A stretch of DNA of 64,000 nucleotides from Saururus chinensis (taxonomy: Eukaryota > Streptophyta > Magnoliopsida > Piperales > Saururaceae), in assembly GCA_035235625.1 (NCBI GenBank), contig CP141142.1, forward strand, positions 16,212,995 through 16,276,994, in the 5' to 3' direction. The position numbers were made by a program, and so were the translations under genes. Within the stretch, counting starts at the first letter, position 1; each line of letters opens with the position of its first letter. Below the pieces are notes generated by a model, which worked only from the letters and a program-made list of their open reading frames with translations, searched no databases and was not told the DNA's origin. Positions 24,201-36,200 of the stretch are shown piece after piece.

Positions 24201-24863
24201 GATGTTATTCTTACCAACAGTGTCATAGTGCACTCTGTGACATGCTCTAACTTTCCATGTAAATCAATTGAATGCATAAGATTAACTTTGATTGCCCTTG
24301 GCCATGCATATGTCCGCATATCTTGCTTATTTTCAACGTATTTTGCAAACCCCCATGGAATAGATGTTCCCTTTGTAGGGAACAACAAAGTCACACATGC
24401 ATAAAGGCATAAAAGTCGCACCAAGTCCTCTCTTTCATTTTGGCCATCTATTCTTATAATTTCTTCAATGGTTGTTTCTAAAGATGCTTTATCTAATGAC
24501 TTGACTTCTTAAGCCGCATATTTACAAAATCTATATTTCTTTTCCTCTTCTCACTAAAAGTAATAGTTACCTCACCCATTGGTATACCAAAAATAAGAGA
24601 AATGTCTTTTGAAGTTAATTCTACTAACTTCGTGCCTAGCCTAAATCTACCCATATCTGCTTCATACATACCCAAGACATCCCAGATATGTTCATCAACC
24701 TTTGCAACCTCGTTATATTTTAAATTGTTATTTAAAAAATACACTAAAAATTCCTCAAAAATGAGTCTTTCTTAAAATCTCTATGGTCTCATCTCCAAAC
24801 AACCCTTTATACCTATTGAACAGCCGCCACATTGAAATAAGATTAGATTTGTATTGAACCATG
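21240..24863 (-). pseudogene. MULE-borne Ulp1-like (peptidase C48) gene with DUF1985-like N-terminal region, decayed
   Basis: Exon-like blocks run in order on the minus strand. At 24863-24215 the protein starts MVQYKSNLISMWRLF and contains DISLIFGIPMGEV and VRLLCLYACVTLLFPTKGTS, typical of the N-terminal region of plant Ulp1-like transposon proteins; frame changes at about 24755 and 24507 break it. At 24141-24010 (YWICEHSTII, then RDHNVSVPRLIKW) there is an in-frame TAA at 24109-24111. A further acidic block lies at about 23935-23795. At about 23517-22986 is a coiled-coil, Lys/Glu-rich block (EEKEKEKEELIQQIGE). At about 22650-22505 is VIDAFLEILVKEMKKDVEDG. Near 21394-21240 a block reads RDDSGIFMCYYIYEIVK. 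The last matches the C48 DCGxF catalytic-Cys motif, but the Cys codon is AGT (Ser) at 21382-21384. I could not find the catalytic His. Several stops and the Cys-to-Ser change make it an inactive relic. Confidence 0.6.
22030..22340. repeat. MULE satellite array
   Basis: About eight degenerate copies of aatttatactctg with catatatgaa spacers, in a putative intron of the Ulp1-like relic. Confidence 0.7.
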
Positions 24864-24894
24864 TCTGAAATCATCAAAAATAGATATAAATTTG

Positions 24895-25490
24895 TTTAGA
24901 TTAATATTCCTTAAACAAAGGAGAAATAGTCAATTCATACTCCATTGAAGACAGAAATCACATATAAATTACAATCAATTTATACTATAATTACATTCAC
25001 AAAACAGTAAATATATACTTTGTTGTTTACATTCACCATAGAACAAAACAGTAAATATATACTATGTTGTTTATATCAACCACAAAATAGAACAGTAAAT
25101 ATATACTCTGTTCACATATATGGAACATCAAAATTATACTTTAATTTCGTATATAGAAAAATAAATTTATACTTTGTACACATATATGGAATAGTAAATT
25201 TATAATGTGACCTTATTCTATAATTACATTCACATATAAATCACAATCAATTTATACTATAATTACATTAATATAACAATAAATATATACTCTGTTGTTT
25301 ACATTCACCACAAAACAAAACAGTAAATATATACTCTGTTGTTTACATCAACCACAAAACAGAACATCAATTATATACTCTATTCACATATATGAAACAT
25401 CAAAATTATATTTTAATTTTGTATATAGAAAAATAAATTTATACTTTGTACCTTATATATGGAACAATAAATTTATAATTTAATTTCATA
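24895..25490. repeat. MULE satellite array, two tandem blocks
   Basis: The block starting gtcaattcatactccattga and carrying cagtaaatatatactctgtt units is followed by a second block at about 25225-25490 with the same unit order, so a roughly 270 bp higher-order duplication is likely. Confidence 0.7.
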
Positions 25491-26450
25491 TATAGAAAAA
25501 ACCAGCATTTTTTTCATTTGTTTTCATGTCATTCGGTGGAGTCATTTTTTTGTTATTGTAAAGAATATGACTAATGATAGGTACATCAAATTTGCTTAAG
25601 TTTCCCATTCGTAAAGAAATCAAACATTTGTATTGCATGACTGGGGGAAGAGGGTAACTTGTCTTTTCAATCAACCAATAGATGGGTGAGATGGAGAGAA
25701 TGAGGAAGTGCCCTTTTCACTTCCCTCTAACGTGGAGTTTAATCAAATCTATCCAATTTCAATGTCACCACCTTATAGGTACAAAAACCTCACCTTACGA
25801 TGATTGATGTTCAAATCCCACATTATTGAAAATTCAAAAAGCAAGGAAGAGAACCCCAAATTGCATGAAAGAAAACGAATCAAACTGCAACAAATTCAAA
25901 CTACAAGAAAGAATAACCCCAAATCGACTAAAGAAATGAATCACTTTGCTAGAAATTTGAACAATGTATCAATTTCATCAAAGATGAGCAAGGAGGGGTT
26001 TCAGAAGGTAAAGTACCTAGGAAAATGAAAGTGGCATCTTAGTTGGAGTTTCTCCGCCGGGTTGGGGAGGGAAGGAGGCCGAAGTCAAGGATGTGGAAGA
26101 ATCCTCGTGGTACTACCGGAGAAGGTGGACACCGTCGACAAGCTCAGTAGGGGTCCTAAGAGCAACAACAATAAGAAAGGAAGACGGCAAGCACTGGATC
26201 ACAGGAGCATAAAATCGCCAGAACGAAGCTTCAAATCACCGGAGCTTTGGTTTTGGTCATGAGCAAATAGCACACAATCCTAAATTTAGGCGATTAGAGC
26301 CTTAAATTTAGAATTTAATACAAAAAGAGAGAAGGGTATTTTAAAATTTTTAAAAGTTACATATACTTCAATTACTTATTAGTCAAATTATAATAATCGG
26401 GACTTAACAATAATTAAGTTTCAAACTTAATCCTAATAGGTCACGCACCC

Positions 26451-27226
26451 TATAAAAAATAACTATTAAAAAATAAAAAAATCTATAATTTTTTAAAACA
26501 GGGGCTACGGCTAGAATCACGAAATCATCTCATAAGGTGATTTAGTGATTCCGACCAATTACGGCTCAAAACGACTTAAAATCAATTATCAGGCAAAATC
26601 TTTAATTCTACCCACCTTCTATACAAATATGATTCAAATAATTCAAACCAAACTTAAGGCAGAATCAACAAATCTTACAAAAAATTCAATACACAAACTA
26701 CCCCTTAATCTGGGTGACTTCGGAACCAAAGGGATCAATAAGAACTTGCCTCAAGTGAAAATATTTTCCTTTTAAATTCATCTCCTAAAAAAAAAAACTC
26801 AATCAGGATTCCCTATTAGGCTAATGAAATCTCTGAACTACCCGATTAAGAGGCATGTCTACATTAGTTTCTGTAATCCGGTAACATTTGATGGATCCTG
26901 TTGCAGACAAAAAACAAATACAAATTTACAATAGCTCTTTACAATTGGACATGCATTTAATCAAAATATGAACAAGAAACTGATGCATATGGATCCAAGT
27001 CCACCCACGTGAATAAGCTTTACAAGGGCATCATACATATAGGATCTTTCCCCTGTACGATGACCTGAATATCTTCCCCTTCAAGCCCTTCCATAACGTA
27101 CGGTTTGGGAAGAAAACCCATATTCTCACATGCACAAGGATACGTTCTTCCGTCAAAAGAATCCTCCTCAAAACATATATAACGAGCGTACCAGGTTGTT
27201 AACAAGTTCTAATCCCTCACTGAGCT
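26451..27226. other. Spacer and probable 3' UTR of the ULP2-like gene
   Basis: Lies directly 3' of the ULP2 stop codon on the minus strand. A 61-codon open frame (27205-27020) lacks a recognisable domain and falls where the 3' UTR is expected. No other gene. Confidence 0.45.
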
Positions 27227-30200
27227 TCATCTCCCTTCTTGTAGAGTCAACCTCCTGCGTTTGTATTTTCCACCCTCCAGAGATTGTGCAGCCGAAACAT
27301 CTATACAACACTGCTCACCTACACCGTTGATATTACTGGCTTCAGCTGACTCTTGAGTAGATGCTTCTGGTAGATCGTTTAGCTGGCTAACATTGGAATC
27401 TCCATTCCCTTCTGTCTGACTCATAGCTTCCATCTTGGCAGAATAATCATGACATTCTTGTACTCCACAATCCAACTCTTTCTTAGGAGCAGAGGAAGCA
27501 GGGATTTCTGCACCACTATCATCAGTCCTTGGGGAGGTCGATCCTGCCTCTTCAATTAAATGCGGGTCAGAATTCATTTTTGGCTCATATCTGGAATGCT
27601 CATCTGCCCGTTCTTCTACAGATGCTGATGATGCAAAACTTGATGGCCCACATGCAAGGTCGTTTTCTTGATGACCTTTTGATCTAAGTTGGATATCTTC
27701 TAAGCATGGTGCCACATCTGGTCCACTATCCATGGTGGTGTGCGATGTCGTACAGCTCATAGAGCTCAGTCCATCTAGCAACTGGCACCTGATATTTTCA
27801 GACTCTCTTATTTCATTAACCTTTCCATCTTCCTGTAAGCAACAACAAAAGTTTTAAGAGACAAAAAACAGAAATCACAAAAAAAAAGTCTGTGGCAAAA
27901 TAAACTAACAGCACTTTGACTAAAGAGCACTAGTGGGACATCAAACATTCACATTAACAGTATGCAGTCTTAAGTTCGGTCAAAAGCATTGCCCAAACAC
28001 AAACTATCTTCATTCATTCTACATTTACTACATTTATCAATCTACTACCAGCACTGTCAGAACATGTCAATCCAGCTCATGATCACTTCCTGCAACCCTC
28101 CAGATGACTAGGCTTAGGTTCAGGCATATGATGATCATGATGGCATATGTTCATCTCATTTTTCTCAAGGTTAAAGGCCACAGTAAACTAGGTTTGGTAA
28201 ATTCATTTATCAATTTCATCAAATTACCCGCACTTGAGTTACATAGCCAATAATTTAGTAAAAGCACAAATCACCATGTTTGGAAATTTGTTCAAACAAT
28301 TAAAAAACAGAAAATCTAGGTCAAACCTGCCCAGCAAATTATAATAGAACTTCTTATTAAAAAAAGAGGAAAGCTGCCACAAATTCACAAGTACTATGAG
28401 AAAGAGGAGGTTGTCATCAATGCAAGTGCTAGCATTTCCCAATTTTTTGTGCACAGAGAGACAGAGCCAATAAATTAGTAAAAATTGGGAAATTGTTCAT
28501 GAGAGAGAGAGAGAGGATAAACCCAATTTTTATGCATAAAACATGTCGGGACATTTAAATTTATGATGCAGACCTCATTTGGCACCACTAAATTCAACAG
28601 TTCAGATATGACTTCTTTTTCACATTGAAGCATAACTGCTGATGTAGATGCTGCCAGTCTGTTCTCAACCCCATTTTCACCGGAACAATTTAAACTAAGG
28701 GAGGCCGTTTTTGGACTACGTTTATCTGGAAGAGAAGCATTAGCTTGTTCTTTCCCCGCATCATTTCTTTGCTGAGAACAATGATAATCATTCATTGAAG
28801 GAGCTTTTATGCAGTCACCAAGAATCTCACACATCAGTTCCCGTATAGCAAATCGTTTATTTGAAGCCTCAGCTGGAGGGAACCATTCCTTGTTTAGCTA
28901 AAAGAGAAAAAGAAACTGAGTCAATTACTTAACAACAGAACTGGACATCAAAGCTTAAAAAGTAAATTAATGGAAATAATAAACACTGAGCCTGTTGTTA
29001 AAACTTAGGGGGTAATGGAAAAATAAAAACTTATGCAGCAGGTGAAAATAAACTATTGAAAGAAATTAAATACTTCAGAATCTACCAAAATTTTCAACAA
29101 GAAAAGATCACTCACAAAATTAGAGAATTTCGTTATCCTGAAAGGGTTAAAATTAACAGGAGCTTCCTCCAAAAATAATTCTACATAATGGAGTAAGAAT
29201 AACCCACAATCATATGAATTTTCTTGCTGTGGAAGCTGCAGAACCAAAAAAAAATGAGTTCATACCAGCCACTACTAAAAGGAAAAACAAAAAATAACTA
29301 CTTAAAGCCACAGAAAATTATTACACCTCCAATGAAACAAATCTCAGATTTGCAAAATTATGTGAAAGCTCCATGGATAATTCTCCACATCTTTCCCTCC
29401 ATTCTTCTAATAAATAACTGTCATCTTAAGATAATACTATGAGCAAAGAAGGCATTTCAAAACTATTACAACACATAACAATTACAAGGTAGGAGAATTT
29501 CTTCCCAGAAAATAATAGTCAAATTTCAGATATATTTTTGTACGTTCAACTTTTATAAGTAGTGGTCAAATTTTAGACTCAAAACGGTCATATAGAGACT
29601 GAAAGATTTTGAGGTGGCATTGACCTCTGAACAAGATTCTTGATGCGTCGATGACTTCCCTTAATAGAATCCATGTGCAATATGCATGGTACTTTAGAAG
29701 CCTTTTTCATATGATCATCTGTGATGAATTTAAAGAAAGTAAGATATAACCATCTTAAGACAAAACCATGATAGGAGAGCCAGTAATACTCTTGCCTCTA
29801 AAATTTGCTATCTCGCCAAGGTGACAGATTACCATCAAACTCCAGTGAAGGCTGACATTAAGAACACAGGTTTGACATAATAGTTACACCCTAAGCTCAA
29901 GGTACAGACAAAAAAAAGCAAAAAACAAAAAATAAATACTTTCTTACTTGTAATTTACAGGTACAAAAATGTAATCTTTTTCAAATATATTCACTTTCCG
30001 TGTCCACTTCCGAACACGTAGAAAAGCTGCCCTTCCTTCTATACTGCTCTCCGGATCCTTGTCTAAATCAGCTAGCTTTCGAAAGAAAAAACTGTTAAAG
30101 AAGTAGAACCTATGCTTTTCTGCCGAAGGGATCCTATCCTTTAGATACCTGCCAAAGTAATATCAAATGGCAAGAAAGAATCAAAAGACACTCAGATTAA

Positions 30201-33200
30201 TGTACATTTTAGTACTTCCAGCTACTTATCCTGCCAATTGGTCCATATTTGGCCCGTCACCTGGATGAACCACAAAGTTAGGACTAGATACAGAAATAGT
30301 TAATATGCGCCACACAGTTGGATTTATATCTCATGGTAAGCATTTTTTAGTGGGCAGGGGCAGGTCATAAAATACCCGCCTGCCCCTTGTATTAAAGGCC
30401 ATGTAAATGAGCGTGCACCAGGCACACACAAACAGGGCTCTTAAAAATTGTTGAATGCCCTAGTATGTTGACGATGTTTAGCAGCAAATCAAATTGCACA
30501 CACACTATCCCATGCTGTACGGTCCCAAATTTAAGCTATGCATCCATGAAATTCTCTCCATACCAACACCTGTGACTGAAAATACCATAAAATAAATGTC
30601 TACATAAAATGTAACGACACTCAAATAAAGTACAACAAGAAGAAGAAAAATCTCACTTTATGTAGAAGTCAATGATAGTATCATTGATGAATGTTTCTGG
30701 CTCTAACAGCTTGACATCTCTCTTGCTGATGGTAACAGCATCAGGATCTCCTTTTGGATAAACGACATCTTCAGAGGACTCATCAAGACTACAATGTTTC
30801 TATAAAGTAAGTGAACAGACAATATGCTAGAATGAAAAAACATGCAATACATGCTAGAATTGTTTCTCAGCAACTCAAGAATGACAGATGGTGATAAATT
30901 GTGCACACAAATTTCTATTTTTTACTGGTCAGAGACCAGACACAACTGTCCTACATCGAAATAAAGGTCCTGCAGACAAAAGCCTGTAGAACATGAAGCA
31001 TGTCTCCTTAATTATAGGCTCTCGTTCTTAAAGCACCATCAACATAATTAGTCAACCTAAAAGGGTCAGCTCATATTGTTTCACTTACCCAAAGAAGTAA
31101 TGGGGCAAATTAGAGACACTGTTCTGTCCCAGGAAATCATCCAGTACCACTGCCATATCATCACTGCAGAGAAATTGCATACATTAAGATCAAATAAAAT
31201 AAATGAAAAATCCAATATGTCAAAGGCAACTGTTCTCTGCAGTATAAAAATTAACAACTTTCAACATGAATTCAACCCACAGAATGCACACAATCCTAAG
31301 GACATACAAACAAAAGAAGTCATCAAAAGCAACTAAATAGTTTTTACCTAAGGACATTCCACACATCCTTGTATTTCACAGCCAACTTTGTAATCCTCCG
31401 CTCCACTTCAAACCAGTGAGGATCACTAACAGCAAATTCCAACTTAACAATACCTAGAGAAAATATCACGTTAAATTTGATTATTTGTGACAAATTACTA
31501 GAAATATATGAGAAACATACTCCCAAAAGAGAACAAAGCTAGTCGTAAACTCTACACAATGGGAACACACACTGATGCGGTAAGCATTGAGTAGAATAAG
31601 CAGGAGCTTTTGCAGGGCCCACAACAGTGTTTGACACATCTTGACATTGGAAGAATGTGTCAAACACTGTTGCTGAATTCTTCCTGCAAGATGGTGTATA
31701 TCTGTGTGAGAGTGTGTATATGACTATATATATATATAAGCTCTGGTCAACCCGAAAAAAGAGTTTTTCAGGTTGATTATTAAAATATGGGGCCTCCCAA
31801 TATTTGTATAGGGTGGGACTAACAAGAATAAAAAAAGTATCATAAAAATTAGTTATCGGCCCGTTTTGACATGTAGCTCCCCTTAATCAAGGCATTTTAA
31901 TCTCACTTTCGAATCAATGGTTAAAATTACATTTTTAAATTTGATATCAAAGAGGCATAAGTTAGGGGTGGGACCCATTGGGATTTAAGATTCACTTTGG
32001 TGACGGGGGTTTAACAAATTCCAGGCCATTCCAATACGTGGAGCCCATCTATTTAACCTTGTCAAATTTCAGCCATTAATTTAGGGTTAAAATTTTGAAC
32101 CTTGATGAGTGGGTCCCACACATCCAAATGAGCCCTAATTTCACAAGGACCATGCCCAATGTGAATTACCATTCACCCCCTGATCCCATACCGCTTTTGG
32201 TAGTGGGACCCACAAAAAGTGGCCCTCAAAGAGATCAACCTGTTGTGTGCTTCACCAAGAAGGATAGATGAAGGCTGAGAACGAGGGAAACGAAGAAGTG
32301 AAAAGAGGGATTGGGAGAGGGAGAAAGGGACACACTTGCTGAAAGCAAGTGCGATCATGAGAGAGAGAGAGAGAAAGGTTGGGAGGAGGAAGTTGAGAGA
32401 GATAAGAGATTAGGGCTAATAATTCTTGATTAACATCTGATTACAAAGAAAAGGCCTAAATAGGCCACCCTAACCCAACGGGCTACATAGGAATAAGCCA
32501 TCTGGCTACATAGACACAAATCTAATTAATTCTAATTAAAATCAGAATAAAACCTACTACAACTCAAATAACTGCCTAGCCTACTTAAATAACCTCCTAG
32601 CCTACACATTATTGCGGGACACAACACAACCTGAGTGTCTCTTCTAATATATATATACACACCAGTTTATAAGCACCCTCATGCCCGTGAATGTGTGCTT
32701 TCTGGCCGTGATCCTGTGCAACCCATGAGGCATGCAGGTTTCGATCTGCCCACTCCATGATACATGCCAACAGGCGTGTGACCCTACATGTATTAACTTT
32801 TTTCCATTTAACTTTAATTTTTAAGCATATGCACTGGTGTCCGAGAAAAATATCAGTATTGCAGCTAAAATTATTTTTAAGGGCTCTAATTCAGAGGGCC
32901 ACTTCAAGAGAAATTCAAGGTTGAATTGATAAATCCTATTTGTTAAACCATTTCTCGGTGAATTAAAATTTCAGGGCACCACCAGACGAGTGCCAGTTTC
33001 AACTTCAAAAGCAAATGTTCTGTTGAGGAGATCTGGCAGTGAACCTGAATTTGGCTGTGCTGATATAATTGGCACCATGCCAAGGGGAGAATAGCATCGA
33101 TCACCATGCCCACCTACTTCTCCCTTTTTTTATTTTCCAATTACCAAACAAAATTCAGATTCACGGATGAATATCCTGAATTAAATTCAACTGAATTAAA

Positions 33201-36200
33201 ATTTTCTTTATATCATTGAATTTTTATACAAACAGCGCCTCAGTTTCTAAATCTTTCACCTCAAAAAAAGCATGTATATGTTAACCACAGTTAAGAAGTC
33301 ATTAAAAACCAAATTTGACTAAGTCAATGTATGTGACTAAGAAGAAACCCTTCCCTTTAAACCTAATTTTAATAACCTTTAAAATTTCCCTTTAAAAAGG
33401 CAGTTGTTTGAATGAAAAGGCTAAAATTTGAAGGGTTATTTGAGTTTCAAACTTCAAACTGAGGATTTTCAGCATTAGAACTGACCATTGTGCATATCCT
33501 TCACAATGCCAAGAAGGCGGCAATAATGGACGTTTAGACAACAATAAAGTTATTATCTATAATATTTCCTTTTAGTTCTTTAGGCAGTTTTCTTTCCATA
33601 AAACCCCATATCATAATGTAGCTATTCCTCTTAACATGATAATTTAAAAGATATCAAGCGTTCTGTTTTTTGTCAGATAAGCACACCAACAATTTAAGAG
33701 TTCTATCGAACAACTTTAAAGGCAATATTGTCCACTATACCCACATTAATATATTCATACTAGCACAACAAGTCTTATCCTTAGCCTTTGTTGAGCCAAA
33801 AGTTACTCCGGCATTATTACATAAAGGCGCCAAGCTTACAGAAGTGCTCAAACAACCACAATATGAACGACTTCAAATTGAAAACAAATTCTAGTGAAAA
33901 AGCAAGAAAACATAGATTGGCAAGACCATATTGAAATTTATCAATCACCATAAACCTACATTCTTTTGGTATTCATCCAATAATATTCTTAGCATTCCCA
34001 ACCCAGTAATTCCACATTCCAGAATTCCAGTTATCATCTTCATATTAAAAAAAAAGGGCATCAGCCATACTCAGCACTGCGGTAGTATATCTTAAGTCCA
34101 ACCACAGAACTTGCCTGCCCAAGCCATTCATTTTATTAATCTAGAAAATCTGTACAAAACTAATAATACACTTACCCGATATGCTCTCACTATTTTCAGC
34201 TCTTACAGCAGTTTGTCTCAGAATGAGCTTAACTTGGGCAATTCCTGCCTGCAAACAGAACCACTTGGTTCAACTGTCAGATATGAAGGTAGTAAATAAT
34301 AAATTCAGTAGAAAATAAAACCCCACTTACAATAAACTGACATCTAATGTAAACAAGATCATCGACTGCCCAATCAAAATGCACATATTTGTCGCTCTCA
34401 ATATCCAACACCTCGAGATTGAAGCATTCAGGACAGAAAAGTAACTTAGATTGCACAAAGCAGCTATCTCCATAGGTAATATAATCAGGAACCACACTGA
34501 CTTCCATATCCATTTTCATTTCCTGTAAACAGAACAAAAATCAGATGTTAAAAGAACAGATGCAGACTTACAGAAGCTTTTGAGTGAGCTGCAAGATGCG
34601 CTCCAACTAGCCATTAAATTTGCACCCAGGCCTCCTCATTCAGACAGTAGAAGGCAATACTCTGGAAAGTTGCATGAGTCATACGCTCTGTATCTCTTTG
34701 GCCATAAGGCCGTACCTTACAATTAATAATTGCTTATGTTTGCACCGTAGGTTTAATTACTTAGATTGCTTCATTTGCTTTATTAAATTGTGGGCCAACA
34801 ACAGCCGACCAGGCTATGTAATGGGCATCTACCCTCCAAACATAGTAGCTAATGATCATTATTCTTGCCCTAATCTTCAACTCCTTACTCCTATCTTGGC
34901 CGGCGCTTGAGTGCCTTGAGACCTTGGCCCTTGCCTTCCTCCATTTCCTATCCGTAACGCAAAGATTTCGTTGTGTTCCTTACCAGGATACATAATTGGT
35001 ATTAGAGACATGACATTCTTGAATCTCGGGCGTCCATGGACATTCCTCGATCACGGTCATCCTTCCTCATGGTTGATGACAAAACCCCTCCTTTGCCTTC
35101 ATCTCTGGAGGTGATTATAAAAGCATTCATTGCTTTCTACCAGGCACACCAGGAACACGCTGCTGCTGAGCAACAACAATTCCAGCAGCACTTGACCCAG
35201 TTCTTCCTACAACAACAGCAGCAATTCACACAGTTGCAGAAATACTTTGATCAAGTCACCAAACCATCGACTACACTACCTGTTAGCGATGCCAGTGATG
35301 ACCCCGTCACCTCAAAATGATGGCATTCTATCCCAACACTAACTTGGGGCCAAGAATGGACTCGTGTCCAATCTCTTCGGGGCACAAGAGACAGCAAAAT
35401 GGCAACACCATCCTCTCCCCTACTGGGAGGTGGATCTCGCCCATCAGATGTTCGAGGTAATGTTCAAGAGGCTTTTCCATGTACACAACCTGTTCAACGG
35501 ATTGCTAACAAAGAAAAGAACATGGAATTTCATTGTAACTTGGCTCACCTGAGCCTCGAAGATTGAGGCAATAATGGCAAAGATTGCGCCGAGTGGACAC
35601 CAACAACCGGGTTCTGTGCAGCCTGTTTCCAGTTCCTTGAGTAGTTGGGAAAGGACAATCCTATTGATTGACTATATCAGGCAAAAAATTCTTCTATTAT
35701 CAGGCCACATGCTCTGACACAGACAAATTAAGGATTGTGGCCTTTCACCTCACTTGCAACACCTTGGTTACCACCAGTACTTTGAGTCAAAGGTGCCCAC
35801 GCACGCTTGTTAGGAGTTTACATCTGAACTTTGCATCCAGTTTAGTGTTATGGTCGTTTCATCAGCATTGCCTCCATTGAATTAAAAAAATCAACTTAGG
35901 ACATTCCTTGTTTTAATTAGTTTTAGTTCTAGAATGAATAGGATTTACAATTCCTGTTCTTATTGTTTCCTAGTATAATAGATTTTAATTAGGGTTAGTT
36001 TACATTCCTAGTTTGGCTATTCCTATTTTTAGTAGAATTTAGAAATTGTAATGAAGAAAGGCCTTAAGCCTGACTCTACAAGTTGGCCATCTGCCTCATT
36101 GCGATAGTATGTGAACAGAAGTTTACAAGAGAAGAGCTTGACTCTCTTTGTCTTTCCTCCTCTTTGTCTGATTATTTTCCCCTTTCATCCAACTTTCTAT

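Larger units (their letters stand above)
20275..26450 (-). mobile_element. MULE-2: Mutator-like element carrying an Ulp1-like gene and a captured host fragment
   Basis: It begins with the same terminus as MULE-1 (gagaaaattctcaccag at 20275) and shares its satellite arrays. Gene content on the minus strand is a decayed Ulp1-like ORF (24863 to about 21240) and an MFS transporter fragment (20901-20674). The right end is uncertain: about 26330-26450 read in reverse shows only a weak match to the TIR (gacctattaggattaag). No transposase was seen. Ulp1-like genes are known in Kaonashi-type plant MULEs, which supports the assignment. Confidence 0.6.

Noticed and set aside
27020-27205. 61-codon frame just downstream of the ULP2 stop
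   Set aside because: No recognisable domain; it lies where the 3' UTR is expected. It has a fairly complex composition, so a transcript check is reasonable, but I would not call it a gene.
30703-30906. Frame across ULP2 exon 9 in another phase
   Set aside because: The acceptor at 30789-30790 gives a frame that joins exon 8 and continues the ULP2 domain; this alternative ends in a stop.
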